In this document: positions 18,500-29,690 of the stretch, one piece after another | Numbering within the stretch: position 1 is the first letter of the stretch | Layout: the number at the start of each line of letters is the position of its first letter | Program-made: the position numbers and the translations under genes | Source of the DNA: Thiogranum longum | Lineage (GTDB): Bacteria; Pseudomonadota; Gammaproteobacteria; DSM-19610 | Assembly: GCF_004339085.1 (NCBI RefSeq) | Contig: NZ_SMFX01000001.1 | Location: 1-64,000 of the forward strand | Reading direction: 5' to 3' | DNA: 64,000 nt | The notes under the pieces: generated by a model | Told to the model about the DNA's origin: nothing | Database searches by the model: none | What the model saw: the letters and a program-made list of their open reading frames with translations, nothing else

Positions 18500-19405
18500 C
18501 TAGTGCAGACCGCCGTCACGCGCCATTTTTGATTCCTTCAGCTTAACCCGTAACAGGTTCAGCCCTTCAAGATAAGGCACCGTATTGTTAGCGCGAATCA
18601 CAGCGCGGCCTTCCTTGCTACCTGCAAAACGGATGAACTCCCTGACCATGTCAGCATGTTCACTTTTTTTATTATAAACCATGTACAGGGGACGATAGAG
18701 CAAATATTCACCCGTCTGCACATTTTCATACGTCGGTGACTTTCCGTTCAGGTCGAGAATTTTCACGTTGCGCTTGCGCGCACTGCTGATACCTGAAATC
18801 GCAATGGTTCCAGGCTCGTTTTCAACCTGCTTTTCAAGCGGGCCTGATGAATCGAATAACTCGCTGGCGGCAAACTCCTGATCGAAATTGTCAAACATCA
18901 ACTTGCGCGCAGTACTGCCAACACCGGAAATCTTTCCTTTGCGGGCGAGCAGACGTATTGGCATGTCTTCGCCACCCAGCTGCTTCCAGTTGGTAATCTG
19001 GCCGAGATATATCATGCGTAAATCTTCAAGTGAAATATTGTCTACCGGGCTGTCCTTGTGCACGATAGCGACCAGCGCATCCCAGGCAACCGGCACCTGG
19101 ACAATACCGCTTTCCTCTGGAACACCGCGTATTCTGCGCCGGCAGCTACCGCCCATATCAGCCGACATACTGGCGACGTCACGTATGCCGCGCGTCGCTC
19201 CACCGCCCTGAACATCGATAACGATTCCCGTTTTCTTCTCATAAGCTTTTGCAAGCGCCACAAGGTAGGCTTTTTTGGAAATACCACAACCGACCCAATG
19301 CAGTGCAGGCTGCTGCTCAGCGAGTACCGGTAGCGCACAGACTGGCCCCAGTACCAACAGCGCCAGAAATATAAAGGCCTTTTTCATTTCATTCATCCTT
19401 CTCAT
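18500..19405 (-). CDS. Orphan PstS-like periplasmic substrate-binding protein
   Basis: About 301 residues with a signal peptide (KKAFIFLALLVLGPVCA...VLA, cleavage near 29). The body is a type II periplasmic-binding fold of the phosphate-binding-like kind: AYEKKTGIVIDVQGGGATRG, VHKDSPVDNISLEDLRMIYLG, GSTARKLMFDNF and NEPGTIAISGIS. Two mature cysteines (GCGISKKA and GGSCRRR) are unusual for PstS. No transporter genes are adjacent, so the ligand is uncertain; a sensory or scavenging role is possible. I chose the ATG at 19405 because a GGGGGGAA ribosome site lies just upstream; ATGs at 19396 and 19387 are alternatives. Confidence 0.78.
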   Translation of the reverse strand: MRRMNEMKKAFIFLALLVLGPVCALPVLAEQQPALHWVGCGISKKAYLVALAKAYEKKTGIVIDVQGGGATRGIRDVASMSADMGGSCRRRIRGVPEESGIVQVPVAWDALVAIVHKDSPVDNISLEDLRMIYLGQITNWKQLGGEDMPIRLLARKGKISGVGSTARKLMFDNFDQEFAASELFDSSGPLEKQVENEPGTIAISGISSARKRNVKILDLNGKSPTYENVQTGEYLLYRPLYMVYNKKSEHADMVREFIRFAGSKEGRAVIRANNTVPYLEGLNLLRVKLKESKMARDGGLH

Positions 19406-19575
19406 CGAGTTCCCCCCAGGAAACAAATTTTCACTCACCAGACACCGCTTACAGCGGTTTGGAGCCACTACGCGCATTGCCACTGCTATAGCCAGGCTGT
19501 TACTCAACATATTAACGGCCACTTTTAATAATAATTAATCCCCCAGCGATCCGCGGGCAAAACATTTCCGGCAGC

Positions 19576-19584
19576 TGGTATACT
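19576..19584 (+). promoter_or_regulatory. Extended -10 promoter for the rubredoxin gene
   Basis: The plus strand reads TGGTATACT, an extended -10 element (TGn plus TATACT), about 44 bases before the rubredoxin ATG. There is no good -35 hexamer, which is common for extended -10 promoters. Confidence 0.45.
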
Positions 19585-19627
19585 GACGTAACGAACTGAA
19601 ATTAATACGGTCCCGGGGAAACTCTCT

Positions 19628-19792
19628 ATGAAAAAATGGGAATGTGTGGTCTGCGGATTTGTCTATGACGAAGCTGCTGGCTGGCCGGATGACGGCATTG
19701 CCCCCGGCACGCGTTGGGACGATATTCCGGAGGATTGGGAATGCCCGGATTGTGGTGTAACCAAGTCCGATTTTGAGATGGTCGAAATCTAG
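19628..19792 (+). CDS. Rubredoxin
   Basis: A 54-residue acidic protein with the two rubredoxin iron knuckles, CVVCG (6-10) and CPDCG (39-43), plus the conserved aromatic core [13 protein letters not shown] and the segment PEDWECPDC. It is a cytoplasmic one-electron carrier with a single Fe(Cys)4 centre. Length is exactly that of small rubredoxins. It is monocistronic by position. Its partner reductase is not visible nearby; usual partners are rubredoxin reductases, alkane or peroxide-detoxifying enzymes. Confidence 0.95.
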   Translation: MKKWECVVCGFVYDEAAGWPDDGIAPGTRWDDIPEDWECPDCGVTKSDFEMVEI

Positions 19793-19800
19793 AACAGGCT

Positions 19801-19827
19801 AAAAAAAACCCCGCCAAAGTGGCGGGG
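19801..19827 (-). terminator. Strong minus-strand terminator
   Basis: Read on the minus strand, a 7-bp GC stem (CCCCGCC with GGCGGGG around a 5-base loop) is followed by eight T residues. This is the second of two consecutive terminators. On the plus strand it follows the rubredoxin stop by 16 bases but lacks a T-tract, so it fits the minus strand far better. Confidence 0.75.
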
Positions 19828-19829
19828 CG

Positions 19830-19846
19830 AAAAACGCTTTTCAGCG
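19830..19846 (-). terminator. First of two tandem minus-strand terminators
   Basis: On the minus strand CGCT, a GAAA tetraloop and AGCG are followed by five T residues. It lies 13 bases past the stop of the small open frame at 19860-19994 and directly before the stronger terminator at 19801-19827. Confidence 0.5.
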
Positions 19847-19859
19847 TCGGAGGAGTCAG

Positions 19860-19994
19860 TCACACAACAATGAAACTGTTTGATTTGGAGTGTGCCTTCA
19901 ATGAGAAGGCACAGTCCGAATCGAGTTCCATCCATGGATCAGGATTGTCGACCTTGTCCCTTGTAACGGCCGACACGGCTTTGACTTTAGCCAT
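19860..19994 (-). CDS. Candidate 44-residue small protein, or a small RNA
   Basis: A 44-codon frame begins MAKVKAVSAVTRDKVDNPDP and ends SNSFIVV, with no homology I recognise. It lies immediately upstream of tandem minus-strand terminators, which shows that something is transcribed here. The ribosome site is weak. The middle of the frame (19891-19913) contains a perfect 9-bp hairpin (TGTGCCTTC and its complement), so the transcript could equally be a structured small RNA. The 425-base gap 19793-20217 contains nothing else I can support; its right half is AT-rich. Confidence 0.35.
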   Translation of the reverse strand: MAKVKAVSAVTRDKVDNPDPWMELDSDCAFSLKAHSKSNSFIVV

Positions 19995-20217
19995 CCATTG
20001 GCTACCGATTCCCGTCCCTGCCCAAAGTAAATGCAAACATGATGCCAGCTTCGATATAATTTGTTAGTGCTTTGTTATTTATAGATATATTTTATTGTTT
20101 GGGAAAAGCACCAACAACTTCTTGACGCTCTAATGCGTGTGCATCCGCAATTGACCGCCGTGCAATCGTCAACCAACCGCCATTTTTACCTGTCAGACAT
20201 CAAGAAAATCCCGAAAC

Positions 20218-20775
20218 CTAGTCCAGCGTATCGCAATGCTCACCTTCAGCATGGTCATGATGCCGGGCAGTACCTGTCAGCCGATCGATGACGCAGGCCT
20301 CCTTTAGCAACGCTTCAAGACCGGACGGGGCTGCCGTTTTGGTGGATAGAGGGAGTACTGCCAGCGCCTGATGCCGTTTCATCACACGAAAATAATCGTC
20401 CGCTGGCCACAGATGTGCCGCAAGCGCAAAACCGGCATCAAGGTGCTTTCGTGCCGGCTGCCGCTTTCGCGCCAGCAGCAGCTGACCATAGCAGAGCTCC
20501 AGAAGAGCACGTTCAATATCATTCTGTGCGATGGCCAACAAACTGTAATAGCTCATTTCAGCATCGCGTCCTGACCAGTAACGCGCAACCAGTTCAGCCA
20601 GGCGATCGCGAAAACGCAGTCTGGTTCGGGCAGACGATGCCAGTAATTGCCTGACCCAGTATTCTGCCTGCCGTGCATCCAGTGGCTCGCCATACCAGTC
20701 GGCCAGTGACAGGTCATTGTCCGATAACAACTGTGATAATGGCTCCGGTGCCTGCAAAATCACTCCCCGTGACAT
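20218..20775 (-). CDS. Hypothetical helical protein
   Basis: A 185-residue protein, mostly alpha-helical, beginning MSRGVILQAPEPLSQLLSDN. It has no signal peptide, membrane segment or known motif; a helical repeat-like stretch runs from about 60 to 140 (ELCYGQLLLARKRQPARKHL and similar), and the C-terminus is His/Asp-rich. I chose the ATG at 20775 because longer readings overlap the divergent hemB promoter and start. It is divergent from hemB with a 68-base gap. I do not recognise the family. Confidence 0.65.
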   Translation of the reverse strand: MSRGVILQAPEPLSQLLSDNDLSLADWYGEPLDARQAEYWVRQLLASSARTRLRFRDRLAELVARYWSGRDAEMSYYSLLAIAQNDIERALLELCYGQLLLARKRQPARKHLDAGFALAAHLWPADDYFRVMKRHQALAVLPLSTKTAAPSGLEALLKEACVIDRLTGTARHHDHAEGEHCDTLD

Positions 20776-20777
20776 AG

Positions 20778-22687
<1,910 letters not shown>

Positions 22688-22729
22688 CGGGGCCGGTTTC
22701 TGGCCTCACGCAAGCAACCACCCCGAACA

Positions 22730-24079
22730 TCAGCGCATGGTTACCAGCTCTTCCGCGCTGGTCGGGTGAATCGCCACCGTATCATCAAGGTCTTTCTTCG
22801 TTGCGCCCATGCGGATAGCGACCGCAAAGCCCTGTAACATTTCATCCGCACCCGGGCCGATGACGTGGCACCCGACAACCTTTTCCTGCGCACCGACGGT
22901 CACCAGCTTCATGGCGGTCTTCTGTTTGCGCTCGGTAAGCGCGTTATACATGGCGGTGAAGCGTGTCTGGTAAACCTTGACCGCCTCGCCGTGCTGGTCA
23001 CGCGCTTCACTTTCCGTCAGTCCGACTGTACCGATTGGCGGGTGGCTGAAAACGACTGTGGCAATATTCTCATAAGCCAGATGCCGGTCTGCCATGCCAC
23101 CGAACAGGCGGTCGCCGAGCCGGCGACCGGCAGCAATCGCAACCGGCGTCAATTGCGCTTGCCCGGTTACATCGCCGATGGCATATACACCTGATACATT
23201 GGTGTTCTGAAATTTATCCGTAGGGATGTAACCGCTTGCATCGACTTCGATACCGGCCTTCCCCAGTGCCAGCCCTGCGCTCAACGGGTAACGACCTATG
23301 GCCCAGATCAGCTCGTCGAACCCTTCCAGTCGCTGACCGTTTTCGCATTCGATCACCAGTGTGCCGTCATCGGCGCCGCACACTTCCCTGACCTGGGTGC
23401 GTGCAAGTATGTCGATACCATCACCGAGCATTTCTTCCATGAGGTTTTCACGCAGCATGGCGTCGAAATCGCGCAGCAGGTGTTCACGACGCAACAACAT
23501 GGTGACATCAGACCCCAGCGCATTCAGCATACCCGCCAGTTCTACTGCAATATACCCGGACCCCACCACGGCAACGCGGCGCGGCAGGCTCTCCAGTTCG
23601 AAAAAACCGTCGGACGTTATGCCCAGCCCGGCACCTGGTGTTTCAGGCAGCATGGGCGCACCGCCCGGAGCGACGACAATATGATCAGCGGTGTAGTGCT
23701 GACCATCGACCTCCAGTGTGCGCGCATCGACAAATCTCGCTTCTCCAACGATTTCGTCGATATTCGAGTCCGCAAGATAGGTGTGGTACCAGTCGTTGAT
23801 GCCGTGCACATAGTTGTCACGCTTTGTTTTCAGTGCCTTCCAGTCAAATGCTGTTTCGCCGAGGTGAAATCCATAGTGCTCCGCATCTTCGAGGGTGTGT
23901 GCAATACTGGCACCAAACCACATGACCTTCTTCGGCACGCAACCGACATTCACACAGGTACCGCCCAGCGGCCCCTTTTCTATCACCGCACAACGCGCCC
24001 CGTATCGGGCTGCACGCTCCGCCACAGACAGTCCGCCGCTACCACCACCGATCGCAATCAGGTCATAATGCTGGCTCAT
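22730..24079 (-). CDS. gor: Glutathione-disulfide reductase
   Basis: The 449-residue flavoprotein has FAD motif [18 protein letters not shown], the redox-active disulfide [13 protein letters not shown] (C42, C47), NAD(P)-binding [15 protein letters not shown], the FAD motif [10 protein letters not shown] and the C-terminal catalytic [12 protein letters not shown]. An arginine pair just after the second glycine motif (LLRREHLLR) fits NADPH. It keeps glutathione reduced in the cytoplasm. The ATG at 24079 gives the family start [16 protein letters not shown]; upstream readings cross into the divergent prlC region. Confidence 0.95.
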   Translation of the reverse strand: MSQHYDLIAIGGGSGGLSVAERAARYGARCAVIEKGPLGGTCVNVGCVPKKVMWFGASIAHTLEDAEHYGFHLGETAFDWKALKTKRDNYVHGINDWYHTYLADSNIDEIVGEARFVDARTLEVDGQHYTADHIVVAPGGAPMLPETPGAGLGITSDGFFELESLPRRVAVVGSGYIAVELAGMLNALGSDVTMLLRREHLLRDFDAMLRENLMEEMLGDGIDILARTQVREVCGADDGTLVIECENGQRLEGFDELIWAIGRYPLSAGLALGKAGIEVDASGYIPTDKFQNTNVSGVYAIGDVTGQAQLTPVAIAAGRRLGDRLFGGMADRHLAYENIATVVFSHPPIGTVGLTESEARDQHGEAVKVYQTRFTAMYNALTERKQKTAMKLVTVGAQEKVVGCHVIGPGADEMLQGFAVAIRMGATKKDLDDTVAIHPTSAEELVTMR

Positions 24080-24135
24080 CACATACCCCGTTGTTGTACA
24101 GGGGTCACATTTTACTGGAAAGCTGCCGAGACACC

Positions 24136-26172
24136 ATGAATCCCTTACTGGAATTGACTGAACTACCTGCTTTTGACCGTATTCGCCCCGAACACGTAGA
24201 GCCTGCGGTAGACCAGGCGCTGGCTGATGTACGCACAGAAATAGAAAATTTGCTGCAGGCCGGGCCACCCTGGAACTGGGATAACACCCTGGCGCCACTT
24301 GAACTGGCACTCAACCGCCTGCACCGCGTGTGGTCTCCGGTCAGCCATCTCAACGCGGTAATGAACAGCGATGCCCTGCGCGCCGCCTATAACGCCTGCC
24401 TGCCGAAACTCAGTGCCCTTGAAACCGAACTGGGTCAGCACAAAGGTCTGTACCGGGCCGTTAATGCCATTGCCAACAGTAATGAATTCGACGCACTGGA
24501 TCCTGCGCGCCAGCAATCCATTCGTCACCGGCTGCGCGACTTCCGCCTGATGGGCATAGCACTGGGTGAGGACGAACAGGCCCGTTTCAAGGAAATACAG
24601 CAACGGCTTTCCGAATTACAGGCCCGCTTCCAGGAAAACCTGCTGGATGCGACCCATGGGTGGAAAAAAATTATCACCGATGAAAGCCTGTTATCCGGGC
24701 TGCCGGAATCCGCACTTGAGCTGGCGCGCCAGCACGCTGAAAATGAAAACACGCAAGGATGGCTGTTCACACTCGATTTTCCCTCCTACTTCCCTGTCGT
24801 AGCTTATGCTGACAACCGTGCCCTGCGTGAGGAGCTCTACACCGCCTACATGACGCGCGCCTCAGACACTGGCCCCCATGCCGGTCAATGGGACAACACG
24901 GCACTGATGGATGAAATTCTCATGCTGCGGGACGAATCGGCCCGACTGCTGGGATTCGCAAGCTATGCCGAATACTCGCTGGCGACCAAGATGGCCGACT
25001 CACCGACACAGGTTCTGCAATTTCTGAATGAGCTTGCCGAGCACTCACACGCGTCCGCGCACAATGAAATGAACATACTGCGCGAGTTTGCCCGGGAACA
25101 GGGTGCAGACTACACGCTACAGGCCTGGGATGTCCCCTACTGGTCCGAGAAGCTGCGCAGGCAACAACACGACCTTTCGCAGGAAATGCTCAAACCCTGG
25201 TTCCCGCACACGCGTGTCATCAAGGGGCTGTTCGATGTGGTCGAACAGCTTTATGGCTTGCGCATCACTGAACGTGATGGTGTCCCGGTCTGGCACACCG
25301 ATGTTCGCTTTTTTGATATCCACGATACTGACGGCACACTGCGAGGCAGTTTCTACCTCGACCTGTATGCGCGCGCCAACAAGCGTGGAGGCGCATGGAT
25401 GGATGACTGCGCCTCGCGACTGATGATTGGAAATCAACAGCAGACGCCGGTCGCCTACCTGACCTGTAACTTTTCCCCCCCCGTTGGCGACCGCCCTGCG
25501 CTGCTCACCCACGATGAGGTGACTACCCTGTTCCATGAATTCGGCCATGGCCTGCACCACATGCTGACACGTGTCGATTACCCGAGTGTATCCGGTATCA
25601 ATGGCGTGGCCTGGGACGCTGTCGAACTCCCGAGCCAGTTCATGGAGAACTGGTGCTGGGAACGCGAACCGGTCAACCTGATTTCATCACACGTCGAAAC
25701 CGGAGAGCCGCTGCCTGATGATTTATTCGAACGCCTGCGTGGCGCCCGGAATTTTCAGTCAGCCATGCAAATGGTCAGACAACTGGAGTTTGCCCTGTTC
25801 GACATGCGCATACACGACGAATATCAGTCTGACAAAGGTGCTCGAATCTACGAAATGCTTGATCAGGTTCGTACGCAGGTTGCTGTCGTGCCGGTACCCG
25901 AATTCAACCGTTTTGCGCACGGTTTCTCACATATCTTCGGCGGCGGTTACGCCGCCGGCTACTATAGTTACAAGTGGGCCGAGGTGTTATCGGCCGACGC
26001 CTACTCACTGTTCGAAGAAACCGGCGTCTTCAACCGGGAAAGTGGCCGGCGCTTCCTGGAAAATATTCTGGAACAGGGCGGTTCGGCCAATCCCATGCAG
26101 CTTTACAGGCAGTTTCGTGGCCGTGAGCCGGATATCCGTGCACTGCTCCGGCACAGTGGGCTTGAGCAGTAA
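24136..26172 (+). CDS. prlC: Oligopeptidase A (M3 family metallopeptidase)
   Basis: The 678-residue cytoplasmic peptidase has the zinc site HEFGHGLHH at 467-475 with the downstream Glu in [17 protein letters not shown]. It carries PrlC/Dcp-type segments such as [20 protein letters not shown] and the C-terminal [20 protein letters not shown]. It degrades short peptides including signal peptides. The ATG at 24136 starts [16 protein letters not shown] as in the family. It is divergent from gor with a 56-base gap. Confidence 0.96.
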   Translation: MNPLLELTELPAFDRIRPEHVEPAVDQALADVRTEIENLLQAGPPWNWDNTLAPLELALNRLHRVWSPVSHLNAVMNSDALRAAYNACLPKLSALETELGQHKGLYRAVNAIANSNEFDALDPARQQSIRHRLRDFRLMGIALGEDEQARFKEIQQRLSELQARFQENLLDATHGWKKIITDESLLSGLPESALELARQHAENENTQGWLFTLDFPSYFPVVAYADNRALREELYTAYMTRASDTGPHAGQWDNTALMDEILMLRDESARLLGFASYAEYSLATKMADSPTQVLQFLNELAEHSHASAHNEMNILREFAREQGADYTLQAWDVPYWSEKLRRQQHDLSQEMLKPWFPHTRVIKGLFDVVEQLYGLRITERDGVPVWHTDVRFFDIHDTDGTLRGSFYLDLYARANKRGGAWMDDCASRLMIGNQQQTPVAYLTCNFSPPVGDRPALLTHDEVTTLFHEFGHGLHHMLTRVDYPSVSGINGVAWDAVELPSQFMENWCWEREPVNLISSHVETGEPLPDDLFERLRGARNFQSAMQMVRQLEFALFDMRIHDEYQSDKGARIYEMLDQVRTQVAVVPVPEFNRFAHGFSHIFGGGYAAGYYSYKWAEVLSADAYSLFEETGVFNRESGRRFLENILEQGGSANPMQLYRQFRGREPDIRALLRHSGLEQ

Positions 26173-26327
26173 GCCAGAACGGTTCAGGAGGCTCTGTCCT
26201 GCCGGGCCTGGCCAGCACAAAGCAGGCCGCACAATCCGCCAATCTGGGTAGCGCAAGCCTTCGACAATTCTGTAAATGTCTGGCTTCCGGTACAATCGGC
26301 ACTTGTTCCGGCCCCAGGAAGACTTAC

Positions 26328-27800
26328 ATGCACTACCAGGATCTTCGCGACTTCATCAGGCAACTGGAAGCTGACGGCCAGCTGCAGCGTATTACCCACC
26401 CCGTTGACCCGAAGCTTGAGATAACTGAAGTCTGTGAGCGCACCTTGCACGCCAGCGGTCCTGCCCTGTTGTTCGAAAACCCGGGCGATTTCTCAATCCC
26501 TGTCCTTGCCAACCTGTTCGGTACACCCGAACGTGTTGCTGCCGGTATGGGCGCCGATTCTGTCGCCGAGTTGAGGGAAATCGGCAAGCTGCTGGCAGCA
26601 CTCAAGGAACCCGAACCCCCAAAAGGGATGAAAGATGCGTGGCAGAAACTGCCCATGTTCCGCAAGGTGCTCGATATGGCACCAAAAATATTGAAGTCCG
26701 CACCCTGTCAACAGCACATTCTAGAGGGTGATGAAGTTGATCTTGGAAAACTGCCCATTCAGACCTGCTGGCCGGAAGACGCCGCCCCGCTCATTACCTG
26801 GGCATTGGTGGTTACCAAAGGCCCGCAAAAGGAACGCCAGAACCTGGGCATTTACCGACAACAGGTGCTGTCTCGCAACAAGGTCATTATGCGCTGGCTG
26901 GCACATCGCGGCGGCGCACTGGATTACCGTGACTGGCAACAGGTACATCCCGGCAAACCTTTCCCGGTAGCTGTTGCGCTGGGTGCAGACCCTGCCACGA
27001 TACTGGCCGCTGTCACTCCCGTGCCCGACACCCTGTCGGAGTATGCTTTTGCCGGCCTGCTGCGCGGGGCAAAGACTGAACTGGTGAAATGCCACTCACT
27101 GGATTTACAGGTTCCTGCCAGTGCTGAATTTGTCCTTGAAGGCCATATTCACCCGGGCGAGGAGGCACTGGAAGGCCCGTTCGGCGATCACACCGGCTAC
27201 TATAATGAGCAGCAACGCTTTCCGGTATTCACCATTGACTGCATCACTCACCGGGACAAGCCGATTTACCACAGCACCTATACCGGTCGCCCGCCTGACG
27301 AGCCTGCCATCCTGGGAGTAGCACTCAACGAGGTTTTTGTACCGATCCTGCAGAAGCAGTTTCCTGAAATCACCGACTTCTATCTCCCGCCGGAAGGCTG
27401 TTCCTACCGGATCGCCTGCGTGAGCATGAAAAAGCAGTATCCCGGCCACGCCAAGCGTGTGATGTTCGGGGTATGGAGTTTCCTGCGTCAGTTCATGTAC
27501 ACCAAGTTTGTCATTGTCACAGACGATGATGTGAATGTACGTGACTGGAAAGATGTGATCTGGGCCATGACCACACGCATGGACCCGGCGCGAGATGTCA
27601 CACTGGTAGAAAACACGCCTATCGATTACCTGGATTTTGCCTCACCGGTTTCCGGACTTGGCAGTAAAATGGGGCTGGATGCCACATCAAAATGGAAAGG
27701 CGAAACCAGTCGCGAGTGGGGGCGCCCCATCAGCATGGATGCAGATACCAGGGCACACGTGGATGCCATGTGGGATAAACTGGGTATACGTCTGGACTGA
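26328..27800 (+). CDS. ubiD: 4-hydroxy-3-polyprenylbenzoate decarboxylase
   Basis: The 490-residue enzyme begins [20 protein letters not shown], the UbiD N-terminus, and has the prenyl-FMN site region [19 protein letters not shown] and [20 protein letters not shown] with the catalytic Glu in EGPFGDHTG. It decarboxylates the octaprenyl-hydroxybenzoate intermediate of ubiquinone synthesis and needs prenyl-FMN from UbiX, which is not in the window. A 155-base gap separates it from prlC; a TACAAT hexamer near the start of the frame could be its -10. Confidence 0.96.
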   Translation: MHYQDLRDFIRQLEADGQLQRITHPVDPKLEITEVCERTLHASGPALLFENPGDFSIPVLANLFGTPERVAAGMGADSVAELREIGKLLAALKEPEPPKGMKDAWQKLPMFRKVLDMAPKILKSAPCQQHILEGDEVDLGKLPIQTCWPEDAAPLITWALVVTKGPQKERQNLGIYRQQVLSRNKVIMRWLAHRGGALDYRDWQQVHPGKPFPVAVALGADPATILAAVTPVPDTLSEYAFAGLLRGAKTELVKCHSLDLQVPASAEFVLEGHIHPGEEALEGPFGDHTGYYNEQQRFPVFTIDCITHRDKPIYHSTYTGRPPDEPAILGVALNEVFVPILQKQFPEITDFYLPPEGCSYRIACVSMKKQYPGHAKRVMFGVWSFLRQFMYTKFVIVTDDDVNVRDWKDVIWAMTTRMDPARDVTLVENTPIDYLDFASPVSGLGSKMGLDATSKWKGETSREWGRPISMDADTRAHVDAMWDKLGIRLD

Positions 27801-27847
27801 CACCGTAAAACGTTGCTGAACAGACAAGGATTGTCCTTTACCAGGCT

Positions 27848-28975
27848 TCAGGCCGTCGCGCACAACAGACTGTTGTCACCTTCGGCGCTAACAGCCATTT
27901 CCTCCAGGTACCTGAGCACCTGCATGCTGTTTGCTTCCATTTCCTCAAGCTCACGCAGGGCCTGGTCAATGTTACCTTCATGGTACTGCGCCAGGGCTTC
28001 CAGTGCGTGACGATGTACGCCACGGTGCGGTTCTTCCAGCTCCCGGTAACCGGGTAACTTGCTGAAGCAACCGATCCCCTCTCCTTCGTAGTACCATTGC
28101 CCCAGTCGGCAGCGGGTATGATCAGCAAACTCATCAATACTCTTGTTCGATACACCCATCATGACCTGATATATCGCAAACTTGTAAACCAGGTGATCCG
28201 TCTTCGCCAACTCCACAAAACTTCTTAATGCCCCCGCTGAAATTACGCCTTCCATATCCTTGGATAATTCCAGTACCGACCCCATACCTGAACTTGCATT
28301 GTTTCCGATTTTGCTCAGTTCAGATGACTGGTTTGCCATGGTGCTCATTTTTTCCTGTGTTGCACTGGTTTCTTCCTGGATCTTTGTGACCTGTGAGGAA
28401 ATTTCCTGGGTTGCTTCGTTGGTTCGCTTGGACAGGTTACGCACCTCGTCAGCCACTACCGCAAAACCACGCCCGTGCTCGCCTGCGCGTGCAGCTTCGA
28501 TAGCAGCATTCAATGCCAGCAAGTTGGTCTGTTCGGAAATCTCGGTAATCAGGTTGACGATATTTCCAATCGCATCGGTACGCTCGTTCAGGCCCTCCAC
28601 GTTATTGACAGCCTGATCGACTGTCGATGACACCTGTCGCAGGTTTGATACCATCAACTCTGTGCCTTTACGCGCATCGACCGAGACCATTGCTGCCTTG
28701 ATAGCGACCTGTTTTTCACTTGCCAGGCTGTTCGCCAGTTGCGCAAGCGTCGACTGCAGTGCGGTCAGGCTTTCACCGAAGTGATGGAAGTTACGATACA
28801 GTCCATCTGCCATTTGCACCCTGGCTGCCAGTTGTTGTTGTTCCGCAGCAGCCGCATCCAGTTGTTCCTGCAGATTTTCCAGCATGGTATCTTTTTCTGC
28901 CAGCTGGCTGCGCAAACTTGCAATCTCATTTTCGGCATTAGCCAGTTGTGTGCGAGTACGCCCAAAAATCGCCAT
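27848..28975 (-). CDS. Soluble methyl-accepting chemotaxis-type protein with a CZB zinc-sensing domain
   Basis: About 375 residues: a coiled coil (about 10-50), an MCP signalling hairpin with tip [20 protein letters not shown] (146-165), and a C-terminal CZB domain with ligands H261, C289 ([13 protein letters not shown]) and H317/H321. There are no membrane helices, so it signals from the cytoplasm. CZB domains bind zinc and respond to hypochlorite or zinc. I prefer the ATG at 28975, because GGAGAGG lies 7 bases upstream of it and only one base before the other ATG at 28981. No che genes are nearby. Confidence 0.9.
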   Translation of the reverse strand: MAIFGRTRTQLANAENEIASLRSQLAEKDTMLENLQEQLDAAAAEQQQLAARVQMADGLYRNFHHFGESLTALQSTLAQLANSLASEKQVAIKAAMVSVDARKGTELMVSNLRQVSSTVDQAVNNVEGLNERTDAIGNIVNLITEISEQTNLLALNAAIEAARAGEHGRGFAVVADEVRNLSKRTNEATQEISSQVTKIQEETSATQEKMSTMANQSSELSKIGNNASSGMGSVLELSKDMEGVISAGALRSFVELAKTDHLVYKFAIYQVMMGVSNKSIDEFADHTRCRLGQWYYEGEGIGCFSKLPGYRELEEPHRGVHRHALEALAQYHEGNIDQALRELEEMEANSMQVLRYLEEMAVSAEGDNSLLCATA

Positions 28976-29297
28976 TCCCATACCTCTCCAGTGTTAATTC
29001 TAATCCCGTTCCGGTCACGGTAACGGCCATCAATAGCCCAGCTTTACCCTCCGGAATCAACCCTGCCATGCACGACCGGGTAACTGTCAAATATATGGCT
29101 AATAGAGACTTTCGCCCACCGCGAAGTGCAACCCCGACACCTGAACTGCCATCATGTTGACGGCCAACAACACCTGCTTGCCGTCTTGCGCAGAACAATA
29201 CAGACATCCATGTCCAGGCGTGATTTTTGCTAGAAATATATCCTGCACCAGAAGACTTTCTTCATTAATACCCGCCTGCGGGGAGGCTGTATTCAAT
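28976..29297. other. Intergenic region between the CZB receptor and the membrane protein gene
   Basis: This 322-base divergent spacer has no recognised gene, riboswitch or clear promoter. A minus-strand frame at 29099-29305 (TTG start, 68 codons) is open but unsupported. No GEMM-type c-di-GMP riboswitch features were seen despite the downstream GGDEF/EAL gene. Confidence 0.4.
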
Positions 29298-29690
29298 ATG
29301 GGCAACCGGCTCTATCGACTGCTGTTTGGCACTTTGCTGTTGATTGCACTCTATTTCGGTCTGCATCAACTGATATATTTCCTGGTAAGCTTGACTGTTT
29401 TCGAAGCCGTTACTAATCTTCGTATTCCCTTATTGATCGCCAGGCTTCGAGGGGTAGATAATCCGGATCCAGACGAAGGATCACTCGGCATAAATTTCCA
29501 TACACGCAGCAGCTTCGAGGCTGAACGTGGCTGGCGCCTGCTGGTTGCCACCATGCTGGCGGTCAGTGTATTTATTTTTCCTGGACCGTTGTGGTTTTTA
29601 CCCTGGTTCATGGGTTTCGCCATTCTGGGTGCCGGTGTAAGTGGTGTATGCCCGATGTTCCTTGCGTTAAAATGGGCAGGGTTAAGATGA
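29298..29690 (+). CDS. Small inner-membrane protein, DUF2892-like
   Basis: A 130-residue protein with two hydrophobic regions: one near the N-terminus (LLFGTLLLIALYFGLHQLIY) and a hairpin near the C-terminus (LLVATMLAVSVFIFPGPLWF...GVCPMFLALKWAGLR). The GVCPMF motif resembles the FxGCP hallmark of DUF2892/YgaP-like membrane domains. The start at 29298 is preceded by GGGGAGG 11 bases upstream. Its stop overlaps the next gene as ATGA, so it is coupled to the GGDEF/EAL protein. Function is unknown. Confidence 0.7.
   Translation: MGNRLYRLLFGTLLLIALYFGLHQLIYFLVSLTVFEAVTNLRIPLLIARLRGVDNPDPDEGSLGINFHTRSSFEAERGWRLLVATMLAVSVFIFPGPLWFLPWFMGFAILGAGVSGVCPMFLALKWAGLR

Noticed and set aside
19819-20067. 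Plus-strand 82-codon frame after rubredoxin
   Set aside because: It starts inside the terminator hairpin at a GTG, and the terminators point to minus-strand transcription instead.
28976-29297. Possible c-di-GMP riboswitch upstream of the GGDEF/EAL operon
   Set aside because: The conserved GEMM core elements could not be found by eye.
29099-29305. Minus-strand 68-codon frame overlapping the small membrane protein start
   Set aside because: It begins with TTG, overlaps a better-supported gene and has no ribosome site.
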